From the NCBI RefSeq assembly GCF_034087045.1, contig NZ_CP139247.1, positions 310,001-374,000 on the forward strand: a stretch of 64,000 nt of DNA. The letters are read 5' to 3'. Made by a program: the position numbers and the translations under genes. Positions within the stretch are counted from its first letter, which is position 1, and each line of letters opens with the position of its first letter. Under the pieces are notes generated by a model. The model ran no database searches. It was not told the origin of the DNA and saw nothing but the letters and a program-made list of their open reading frames with translations. Below are positions 30,664 to 37,760 of this stretch, piece by piece. Source of the stretch: Chitinophaga sancti (GTDB lineage: Bacteria; Bacteroidota; Bacteroidia; Chitinophagales; Chitinophagaceae).

Positions 30664-31194
30664 ATGAGTTTCAATATCCAACCCACCTTAGAAAACGATC
30701 AGATGCTATTGGCACCTTTGCAGCCAACTGACTACGACGCCTTATACGCCGTAGCTGCCGACCCCGCAATCTGGGCACAACACCCACAAAACGACCGTTG
30801 GAAAGAAGATGTCTTCCGTGACTTTTTTGATACAGCCATCAAAAGCCACGGCGCTTTCAAAATCATAGACAAAACCACTGGCGAAATAGCTGGTAGTACC
30901 CGTTACTATGAATTCGATCCTGCCCAAAGTATCATTCATATCGGCTACACTTTTTACGCTACCAAATACTGGGGAACCGGCTTTAATAAATCAGTAAAGA
31001 AACTCATGCTGGATTATGCCTTTCAATTTGTAGATAACGTAGGCTTCCATGTAGGCGCACAAAATTTCCGTTCGCAGATAGCTGTAACCCGTCTTGGTGC
31101 AATTAAAGTAGCAGAAATAGATATGGCTTACCCTGATCAACCAAACCGACATAATTTCGTATACAACTTACCTAAAAATGATTATCTGCTTTGA
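30664..31194 (+). CDS. GNAT family N-acetyltransferase (RimJ/RimL type)
   Basis: A 176-residue acetyl-CoA-dependent acyltransferase. It shows MLLAPLQPTDYDALYAVAAD at the start, then GEIAGSTRYYEFD and the pyrophosphate-binding region KYWGTGFNKSVKKLM, ending with FRSQIAVTRLGAIK. This is the layout of RimJ/RimL-like enzymes that acetylate protein N-termini or small amines. The sigma-factor gene starts 28 bp past its stop, so the two are probably one operon. Confidence 0.9.
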   Translation: MSFNIQPTLENDQMLLAPLQPTDYDALYAVAADPAIWAQHPQNDRWKEDVFRDFFDTAIKSHGAFKIIDKTTGEIAGSTRYYEFDPAQSIIHIGYTFYATKYWGTGFNKSVKKLMLDYAFQFVDNVGFHVGAQNFRSQIAVTRLGAIKVAEIDMAYPDQPNRHNFVYNLPKNDYLL

Positions 31195-31222
31195 AGGTCC
31201 AAGTGACTTAAAAGATTATCTT

Positions 31223-31738
31223 ATGACGAACGAGATTCAAATAGCACTATACGATCACATCACCTTTTATCTTCAAAAATTAAAAGTAGAGGAAAGTATC
31301 CTGAAAGACATCCGTCAGGATATCTTTCTCAAAGCCCATGATTCTATTGACACTCTCAAAGATCATAACAAAATCATCTCCTGGCTGCAGGTCATCACCT
31401 ACAATGCCGTTATCGATCATTTTAGAAAAACGAATCGCGCTACCCCTGTTATCGATACAGAAAACACCCTGAATGAAGGAAATGAATCCCTTATCAAATG
31501 CATCTCCCTGCTCATTAAAAGCCTCCCTGACGAGCAAAAGCACGTTATGGAAGCGATAGAAGTTACAGGTATATCCCAGGTGCAATATGCTGAGCAATAT
31601 AATCTTCCCCTCAGTACGGTGAAATCCCGTATACAAAGGGCCAGAAAGAAAATCAAAGAAACGGTGATGAGTAGCTGTTATTTAAGAATGGATAAATTCG
31701 GGAATGTGACTGATTATAATCCGCCAAAAGGAATTTAA
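31223..31738 (+). CDS. ECF-type sigma-70 family RNA polymerase sigma factor (SigZ-like)
   Basis: A 171-residue sigma factor. Region 2 is seen in ILKDIRQDIFLKAHDSIDTL and WLQVITYNAVIDHFRK; region 4 in YAEQYNLPLSTVKSRIQRARK. The C-terminal extension SCYLRMDKFGNVTDY with a Cys resembles SigZ-type factors. No anti-sigma gene is adjacent. I chose the ATG at 31223; the frame begins at 31178 inside the previous gene. An 81-bp tandem array begins at its stop codon. Confidence 0.88.
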   Translation: MTNEIQIALYDHITFYLQKLKVEESILKDIRQDIFLKAHDSIDTLKDHNKIISWLQVITYNAVIDHFRKTNRATPVIDTENTLNEGNESLIKCISLLIKSLPDEQKHVMEAIEVTGISQVQYAEQYNLPLSTVKSRIQRARKKIKETVMSSCYLRMDKFGNVTDYNPPKGI

Positions 31739-32050
31739 AGAATCCGTATTAAACTGTAATTGTTTAAAACCAATAAATCCAGGCAATTTAATCCATTATA
31801 TCTCATCTAAGGATTTTAAAGAATCCGTAATAAACAGTAATTATTTAAAACCAATAAATCCAGGCAATCTACTCCATTATATCTCATCTAAAGATTTTAA
31901 AGATTCCGTATTAAACAGCAATTATTTAATACCAATAAATCCAGGCAATCTACTCCATTATATCTCATCTAAAGCTTTCAAAGATTCCGTATTAAAATGC
32001 AATTATTTAATACCAATAAATCCAGGTAATCCCTCCAATTATACCCCGTA
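31734..32050 (+). repeat. 81-bp tandem array, four copies, after the sigma-factor gene
   Basis: Units start tttaaag-attccg at 31734, 31815, 31896 and 31977, exactly 81 bp apart, and share ccaataaatccaggcaat. The first unit begins inside the last codons and TAA of the sigma-factor gene. It fills the 396-bp gap up to the esterase gene; the last copy decays near 32050. Confidence 0.93.
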
Positions 32051-32134
32051 AAAAAAATTTAATCTCCCACTCCAAAAATTATCTCCAAAATCCTGCGTCT
32101 TTTTCCCCCGCTCCCCGTCTATCCCTATAAAATC

Positions 32135-33058
32135 ATGAAAAAAATGATCTTAGGTGCTCTATTACTATTAATTACCGCCATCGCGGCCCTGTTTCTCTAT
32201 TCATACAGATGGAACCTCTTACATCCCAACAAATCTCACACCCTGGGTGATCGTACATTCATCTACCATGTACCCAAACATCTAAAACCCAATCCCAAAC
32301 TCATCATCGTCTACCACGGCTCCCGCCTCAAATCCTTCATGATGCAAATCCTGACCGGCCATGAATTCGATCTCTTAGCAGATAAAACCCAGGATGCCAT
32401 CATCGTTTACCCACAAGGCTTTTTGAATAACTGGAATGATAGTAGGAAAACCGCTCCTTTCCCCGCCAAACAACTCAATATAGATGACATCTCTTTCACA
32501 AAACAAATCATTCACTACTTCAAAGAACAATACCACATCAACGAGGTCTACGCCATCGGCTTCTCCAACGGTGGACAAATGGCCTTCAGACTCGCTGCTA
32601 CCGTTCCGGATCTATTCACAGGCTTTGCCACGATAGGCGCCACCTTACCTGTACCAGCAAATAACCTTTGTGCAGACATCACACAACAACCCGTCTCTAT
32701 CATCCTGATCAACGGTCAGCAAGACAACATTGTCCCTTACGATGGCGGCGAAGTCACCCTCGATGGCAAAAGCTTCGGCTACTCAGAAAGTGCGCCATTC
32801 ACCGCCGAACACTGGCGCGCTGCCAGCAATGCATCGCAGCTATCAACCATACACTATGGTGACAACGCTGTTCAAACGAATTACTACAACAAGGCTAACA
32901 ACAAAAAAGTAAGTTTCGTCACTATAAAAGACGGTGGTCATAACATTCCAAACAAGCATTTCCGCATTCCTATCAGCAAGTTAGGACACATCAATAAAGA
33001 CATAGATGTCCCAGTCGTTATCTGGGATTTCTTCTTCAAAGATGCCCTATCTTTGTAA
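32135..33058 (+). CDS. PHB-depolymerase-like esterase (LpqC type)
   Basis: A 307-residue membrane-anchored alpha/beta hydrolase. One N-terminal membrane segment (about residues 3-25) is followed by LIIVYHGSRLKS (oxyanion region), IIVYPQGFLNNW, the nucleophile elbow AIGFSNGGQMAF with Ser, and a late catalytic-His segment TIKDGGHNIPN. The family includes polyhydroxybutyrate depolymerases and feruloyl esterases. It heads a run of three same-strand genes (CYTH and HAD follow), but the CYTH gene has its own -7 box inside its 3' end. Confidence 0.88.
   Translation: MKKMILGALLLLITAIAALFLYSYRWNLLHPNKSHTLGDRTFIYHVPKHLKPNPKLIIVYHGSRLKSFMMQILTGHEFDLLADKTQDAIIVYPQGFLNNWNDSRKTAPFPAKQLNIDDISFTKQIIHYFKEQYHINEVYAIGFSNGGQMAFRLAATVPDLFTGFATIGATLPVPANNLCADITQQPVSIILINGQQDNIVPYDGGEVTLDGKSFGYSESAPFTAEHWRAASNASQLSTIHYGDNAVQTNYYNKANNKKVSFVTIKDGGHNIPNKHFRIPISKLGHINKDIDVPVVIWDFFFKDALSL
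33048..33055 (+). promoter_or_regulatory. -7 box inside the esterase 3' end
   Basis: TATCTTTG matches TAnnTTTG and overlaps the last codons of the esterase; the CYTH ATG at 33061 follows after five bases. Confidence 0.5.
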
Positions 33059-33060
33059 GC

Positions 33061-33528
33061 ATGGCACAAGAAATAGAAAGAAAATTCCTTCTCAACCTCT
33101 CCCTATGGCAACAAGTTGAAAAGCCAAAGGGAGAGCATTTCAGACAAGGTTACCTGGTCACCGACCCGCAAAAAACGATCCGGGTTAGACTGACAGATAC
33201 CTCCGGTTATCTCACTATCAAAGGGATTTCTGTTGGCGCCACCCGACTGGAATATGAATACGAAATTCCACTCACCGAAGCCAAAGAGCTGCTGGATAAT
33301 TTCGCTGTTTCTGAACTCTCCAAGATCCGATATACCATCAATTACCACAATAAAATATGGGAAGTAGATGAATTCCTTGGTGCCAACGAAGGATTACTCG
33401 TTGCAGAAATAGAACTGCAAAGTGAAGACGAGGCATTCGACCTGCCAGCATGGGTAACAAAAGAAGTAACAGGAGAGGAGAAATACTACAACGCTAACCT
33501 GACCACACATCCCTATAAAAGCTGGTGA
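33061..33528 (+). CDS. CYTH domain-containing protein
   Basis: A 155-residue CYTH/triphosphate tunnel protein. The signature EIERKFLL is at the start (residues 4-11), followed by TIRVRLTDTSGYLTIKG and YEYEIPLTEAKELL; WEVDEF and LLVAEIELQSEDE supply the acidic metal-binding positions. Family members are adenylate cyclases, thiamine-triphosphatases or tripolyphosphatases; which applies here is not visible. The HAD gene starts six bases later. Confidence 0.93.
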   Translation: MAQEIERKFLLNLSLWQQVEKPKGEHFRQGYLVTDPQKTIRVRLTDTSGYLTIKGISVGATRLEYEYEIPLTEAKELLDNFAVSELSKIRYTINYHNKIWEVDEFLGANEGLLVAEIELQSEDEAFDLPAWVTKEVTGEEKYYNANLTTHPYKSW

Positions 33529-33534
33529 CCCAAT

Positions 33535-33972
33535 ATGATTATCTCATTTGACCTTGATGATACGCTGATACCCGGTAATAAGCAATTCGATACACAGGAG
33601 CGTACATTTTTACAGAAACTCTTTAAAGCAGAGAGGCTGCGTATTGGTACGATTGAGTTGATGAAAACCTGTCAGGCCAAAGGGCATAAGGTATATGTAT
33701 ACACAACATCTTACCGGCCACCGCGCAAGATCTGGTGGATGTTTTACTTATATGGGATCAAACTGGACAGGGTGATTAATCAGCAGGTGCATAATAAATT
33801 TGTACGTTTGCCGGCGAAGCCATCCAAATATCCACCTGCGTTTAATATTGATTTGCATATAGATGATTCAAAAGGAGTGGAGATGGAAGGCAATCATTTT
33901 AATTTTCGGACTATAATCGTGAGTGAAGATAATTTGAATTGGACGGAGGAGATTTTGGGGGTAATTGGATAA
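33535..33972 (+). CDS. HAD superfamily hydrolase-like protein
   Basis: A 145-residue small HAD fold: motif I is SFDLDDTLIPG, motif II is VYVYTTSYRPP, and a terminal acidic motif HIDDSKGVEM stands in the place of motif IV. The motif III Lys is not certain. It is immediately downstream of the CYTH gene, so both may act on the same phosphorylated compound (inference). Confidence 0.82.
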   Translation: MIISFDLDDTLIPGNKQFDTQERTFLQKLFKAERLRIGTIELMKTCQAKGHKVYVYTTSYRPPRKIWWMFYLYGIKLDRVINQQVHNKFVRLPAKPSKYPPAFNIDLHIDDSKGVEMEGNHFNFRTIIVSEDNLNWTEEILGVIG

Positions 33973-34012
33973 GCCCGATTTTTGCTACACTTCATACTTA
34001 AATTCCATCAAT

Positions 34013-35257
34013 ATGATCAGACCTATTCAACTCTGTGCGACTCTACTGGCTTTTACCTTTGTGTCGTGCTCCTCTTCAGTTGGCGAGCATGTCAATAACC
34101 CAACTGACAGTACAGGTACCGACAGCCTCCTCGCACCTGTGGAAACCAAAGCACCCAATTCCGATTACAAACCCGCCTTCAAAGGCCAAACCCGTATTGG
34201 TGGTGTAAAAACCCAAATCCCTTACGAATTCAAAGTCCTTACTACCGGACTCGAGAATCCATGGGGCATCACCCAACTACCAGATGGCCGTTTCCTCATC
34301 ACAGAGAAAAAAGGCGATCTCCGCATAGCCACCACCACCGGTGAACTCAGCGCTCCCATCACTGGTCTGCCAGCTGTGAATTCTGCTGGCCAGGGAGGTC
34401 TCTTAGGCATCCGGGTAGACCCTGATTTCAGCAAAAACAGAATGGTGTACTGGGTATTTTCTGATCCACTGCCAGAAGGTAACCTGACCGCCGTAGCCAA
34501 AGGCAAACTCTCCGCCGATGAAAAAACCATCGAAGGTGCCACCGTTATTTACAAAGCGACACCTGCCTACAATGGCACCCTCCACTATGGCGGTAGAATC
34601 GTTTTTGATAAAAACGGTAACCTCTTCATCAGCACCGGTGAGCGCTCTGACCTTCAGACCAGACCACAGGCTCAACAACTGAATTCCGCCCTTGGCAAAG
34701 TTTTACACATAACGAAAGATGGTCAGGCTGTAGAAGGCAATCCATTTGCCGGTCAGACTGATAAACGTGCGGAAATATGGAGCTATGGACATAGGAATGT
34801 ACAGGGATTAGCTTTCCATCCTGAAACCGGCGATCTGTGGGAAACTGAATTTGGTCCACGTGGCGGGGATGAAGTAAACCGCATCGAACCAGGTAAAAAC
34901 TATGGTTGGGCAACGATCACGTACGGTATTGAATATTCTGGTGAAAAAGTAGGCGAAGGTATTCAGCAGAAAGCTGGTCTGGAACAACCCGTTTATTATT
35001 ACGATCCGGTGATCAGTCCAAGTGGTATTACTTTCTATTCCGGCAGCGCGATTCCTGAGTGGAAAAATAACCTCTTCATTGGCGCACTGAGTGGTATGCA
35101 CATTGCCCGTTTGGTGATTAAAGATAATAAAGTAGTAGGAGAGGAAAGGTTGCTGGCTGATGAGCAACAGCGATTCCGGGATATTACTGAAGGGAAAGAT
35201 GGAGCTTTGTATGCGATTACAGATGGGGGCAGGTTGTATAGTATTCACAAGAAATAG
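34013..35257 (+). CDS. PQQ-dependent sugar dehydrogenase (YliI-like) lipoprotein
   Basis: A 414-residue exported six-bladed propeller. The N-terminus ends in a lipobox (TFVSCSSS), so it is a lipoprotein. The propeller starts with LTTGLENPWGITQLPDGRFL, with RIGGVKTQIPYEF before it, and contains SYGHRNVQGLAFHP and ETEFGPRGGDEVNRI, hallmarks of soluble aldose/glucose dehydrogenases that use PQQ. It oxidises sugars in the periplasm, and depends on PQQ from outside or another locus. I chose the ATG at 34013, where the signal begins. Confidence 0.93.
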   Translation: MIRPIQLCATLLAFTFVSCSSSVGEHVNNPTDSTGTDSLLAPVETKAPNSDYKPAFKGQTRIGGVKTQIPYEFKVLTTGLENPWGITQLPDGRFLITEKKGDLRIATTTGELSAPITGLPAVNSAGQGGLLGIRVDPDFSKNRMVYWVFSDPLPEGNLTAVAKGKLSADEKTIEGATVIYKATPAYNGTLHYGGRIVFDKNGNLFISTGERSDLQTRPQAQQLNSALGKVLHITKDGQAVEGNPFAGQTDKRAEIWSYGHRNVQGLAFHPETGDLWETEFGPRGGDEVNRIEPGKNYGWATITYGIEYSGEKVGEGIQQKAGLEQPVYYYDPVISPSGITFYSGSAIPEWKNNLFIGALSGMHIARLVIKDNKVVGEERLLADEQQRFRDITEGKDGALYAITDGGRLYSIHKK

Positions 35258-35400
35258 TACTGACTGCTGCTGTATCAAAGCCATTCTCAGGAAATGATTG
35301 AATGAATACCATGAACGGCTGCTGCATCCAGGCCATTCCCAGGAAATGAGTGAATGAATGCCATGAACTGCTGTTACATTCAGACCATTCTCAAAAAACT
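35241..35400 (+). repeat. 52-bp tandem repeat after the sugar dehydrogenase gene
   Basis: The block CCATTCTCAGGAAATGA recurs at 35281, 35333 and 35385, 52 bp apart. An earlier, diverged copy is the end of the coding sequence itself (attcacaagaaatag). Confidence 0.85.
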
Positions 35401-35426
35401 ATTTAATTCTACCTCCAATAACTGAA

Positions 35427-35466
35427 GCAAAAATCAAATCATTTTCCAGAATGATTTGATTTTTGC
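35427..35466. terminator. Large hairpin, 17-bp perfect arms
   Basis: GCAAAAATCAAATCATT (35427-35443) pairs perfectly with AATGATTTGATTTTTGC (35450-35466) around TTCCAG. It lies 170 bp past the dehydrogenase and 71 bp before the SDR gene. It could be a terminator or a regulatory palindrome for the SDR promoter. Confidence 0.6.
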
Positions 35467-35511
35467 AAAAAACAGATTGATTCCTTTAAACACCACCCGC
35501 CCATCCGCCGT

Positions 35512-35519
35512 TAACTTTG
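35512..35519 (+). promoter_or_regulatory. -7 promoter box of the SDR gene
   Basis: TAACTTTG matches TAnnTTTG, 18 bp upstream of the ATG at 35538. Confidence 0.5.
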
Positions 35520-35537
35520 CTGTAAACATTACAAACA

Positions 35538-36296
35538 ATGGCAAACAAAATAGCACTCATCACCGGCGGCAGCCGCGGCATAGGCCGCGACTCAGCTTTA
35601 AACCTTGCTGATAAAGGACTGGATATCATCATCACTTACAATACCCGCATCGAAGATGCACAATCCGTAGTCTCTGCAATCGAAGCAAAAGGTCAAAAAG
35701 CCGCTACTCTTCAACTAAACACCGGCATGATCAGCACCTTCGAAGACTTCGCCACACAGCTAAAAAACACCTTAACTACCCACTTCGGTACAGACCACTT
35801 CGATTACCTGATCAACAACGCTGGTCAGGGTGGATACAGCGCCATTACCGAAGTCACCGAAGCCTTCTTCGACGACCTGCTGAATGTTCACTACAAAGGC
35901 GTGTATTTCTTAACACAAAAACTCCTCCCGCTTCTGAATGACGGTGGTGGTATCGTAAATATCTCATCTGGCCTGACACGTGTATCATTCCCTGGATCTT
36001 CTGTTTATGCATCTTTCAAAAGTGCGGTTGAAACCTTCACCCGCTACCTCGCAAAAGAACTTGGCAGCAGAGGCATCAGGGCAAATGTAGTCGCACCAGG
36101 TGCTACTATGACCGATTTCGGCGGTGCACACCTGCGAAACAGTGCAGATACACAAAAAACAGTCGCCGGGGTTACTGCCTTAGGCAGAGTAGGAACTGCA
36201 GAAGATATCGGTGGCGCAATAGCTTTCCTGTGTACAGAGGATGCTCGGTGGGTGAATGGACAAAGAATAGAAGCTTCCGGCGGGATGCTTGTATAA
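35538..36296 (+). CDS. SDR family NAD(P)-dependent oxidoreductase
   Basis: A 252-residue classical short-chain dehydrogenase: TGGSRGIGRDSAL for the cofactor, INNAGQGG, NISSGLTRV with the catalytic Ser, and YASFKSAVETF with the Tyr and Lys. The C-terminal IEASGGMLV is also typical. It should reduce or oxidise a carbonyl in the cytoplasm. The AraC gene at 36355 follows after a terminator-like hairpin, so SDR plus AraC is a local module, as at 56603/57407. Confidence 0.94.
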   Translation: MANKIALITGGSRGIGRDSALNLADKGLDIIITYNTRIEDAQSVVSAIEAKGQKAATLQLNTGMISTFEDFATQLKNTLTTHFGTDHFDYLINNAGQGGYSAITEVTEAFFDDLLNVHYKGVYFLTQKLLPLLNDGGGIVNISSGLTRVSFPGSSVYASFKSAVETFTRYLAKELGSRGIRANVVAPGATMTDFGGAHLRNSADTQKTVAGVTALGRVGTAEDIGGAIAFLCTEDARWVNGQRIEASGGMLV

Positions 36297-36299
36297 TAA

Positions 36300-36332
36300 A
36301 AATGTCTGCCGTACTGTGTACGGCAAACATTT
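36300..36332 (+). terminator. Hairpin between the SDR and AraC genes
   Basis: TGCCGTAC (36307-36314) and GTACGGCA (36318-36325) form a stem around TGT; AAATGT and ACATTT extend it past one mismatch. It lies three bases after the SDR stop. Confidence 0.7.
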
Positions 36333-36354
36333 AACTAATTACTACCTTTATTAT

Positions 36355-37263
36355 ATGCTTACCAATACCTCTCTCGAAGACTTTTACAAACGTAATGCCG
36401 CCACCTTTCCTGCCGGCATTACAAAGGATACCGGGCACTTCAATGTCTTTGATCCCCAAAAACTCTTTGACAAAGCCACAGGTAACCGCATCATGCCCTA
36501 CAGCCGCAGAGCTTACTATAAGATCAGCTGGCTTAATGGCAAAAGCCGCGCAGAATATGCTGACAAAGTGATCGAAGTGGAACAAAACGCCCTCCTCTTC
36601 GCCACTCCAAAGATACCTTATCACTGGGTCCCTGCCGATAGCAACCAGCATGGCCTCTTTTGCATCTTTACAGCGGATTTTCTCATGCCCCGCAAATCAG
36701 GTGTCGTATTGGAAGAACTACCATTATTCCAACCCGGCCATGTGCCATTATTTCATTTAAGTGAAGATGAAGCCCACGAAGTAGCCTATATCTTTAAAAA
36801 GATGCAGAAAGAGCTGGCTTCAGATTACAAATTCAAATTCGACTTGCTCCGTAACCTCGTTATGGAGCTTATCCATTATGGTCAGAAGTTACAACCACTC
36901 ACAGCGCTCAATACCACACAAAACGCCTCTCAACGTATTTCGATGTTGTTCCTGGAACTACTGGAAAGACAGTTCCCACTGGAATCGCCTGAACAAAGAC
37001 TAAATCTGCGTACCCCAAAAGAATACGCAGACCGGTTGGCTGTACATGTAAACCACCTGAATAAAGTATTGAAAGAATCTACAGGTCGTACTACTTCAGA
37101 ACTCATCAGCAAACGCCTGGTAGAGGAAGCTAAGATCCTGCTGAAGCAAACTAGCTGGAGTGTTGCTGATATTGCATATGTATTAGGCTTTGATGAAGTA
37201 TCTCACTTCTCTAATTATTTCAAAAAACAAACAGCTGCTGCCCCGCTTACTTTCAGAACATAA
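36355..37263 (+). CDS. AraC family transcriptional regulator
   Basis: A 302-residue regulator with a cupin-like sensor domain (KISWLNGKSRAEYADKVIEV, then LLFATPKIPYHWV) and a C-terminal AraC domain (LAVHVNHLNKVLKESTG and VADIAYVLGFDEVSHFSNYF). The ATG at 36355 matches the family start; the frame runs back to 36289 through the hairpin. It is clearly paralogous to the AraC protein at 53028 over its C-terminal half (LLELLERQFP is shared). The likely target is the preceding SDR. Confidence 0.92.
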   Translation: MLTNTSLEDFYKRNAATFPAGITKDTGHFNVFDPQKLFDKATGNRIMPYSRRAYYKISWLNGKSRAEYADKVIEVEQNALLFATPKIPYHWVPADSNQHGLFCIFTADFLMPRKSGVVLEELPLFQPGHVPLFHLSEDEAHEVAYIFKKMQKELASDYKFKFDLLRNLVMELIHYGQKLQPLTALNTTQNASQRISMLFLELLERQFPLESPEQRLNLRTPKEYADRLAVHVNHLNKVLKESTGRTTSELISKRLVEEAKILLKQTSWSVADIAYVLGFDEVSHFSNYFKKQTAAAPLTFRT

Positions 37264-37338
37264 CCTCCGCTGATACCTCAAAGCACCCCACTATCCCCCC
37301 CTGCACTATCCAGATCTTTATCCACATGTAAATCACCC

Positions 37339-37683
37339 TCACCCCACAGCCACTTCCATCTCTTTGATGTTCTCCGCCGAAACAGGTACAATCTCCACCT
37401 TATCAGGAAACTGCGCTTCCAGCAAACTGGCTGCTGCTATTAAATCATTGTATAACTCTTTGGGAGGCAGGTCTTCTACCACAGGCTGATAACCCTTCTT
37501 TGTCTTTTCTGCAATCAGTTTTTTTGCTGCCTTGATACAGGCTTCTACTGTAGTAAATAATTTTGTATGAGCTTGTCCCGTTGTGCCGTATTTTCTAAAT
37601 ATTACAGTCAGGCTGGTTAGGTTAATCTCAATGTCCCAAAATTTGTGCGAATGCTCGTCCTTATAAATGATTTTCTTCTTCAT
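37339..37683 (-). CDS. WGR domain-containing protein
   Basis: A 114-residue protein: the WGR domain fills residues 1-75 (KFWDIEINLTSLTVIFRKYGTTGQ has the W..(E)I and the G-R/K-Y-G core), followed by a short acidic tail. WGR domains occur in PARPs and in MolR/DUF4132 proteins and bind nucleic acid ends in the eukaryotic cases. Here the domain stands alone. A DUF4132 protein, normally fused to WGR, lies 3.2 kb away on the same strand and lacks this domain. Confidence 0.88.
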   Translation of the reverse strand: MKKKIIYKDEHSHKFWDIEINLTSLTVIFRKYGTTGQAHTKLFTTVEACIKAAKKLIAEKTKKGYQPVVEDLPPKELYNDLIAAASLLEAQFPDKVEIVPVSAENIKEMEVAVG

Positions 37684-37760
37684 GTAGTAATGGGGGCTAG
37701 GTTTTACAGCGCCAAATTATATAAATAATTTTAGCAACCTATGCCCCCATTATTCAATCA

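Noticed and set aside
34076..35284. Antisense frames under the PQQ sugar dehydrogenase
   Set aside because: They are shadows of a strongly coding propeller gene.
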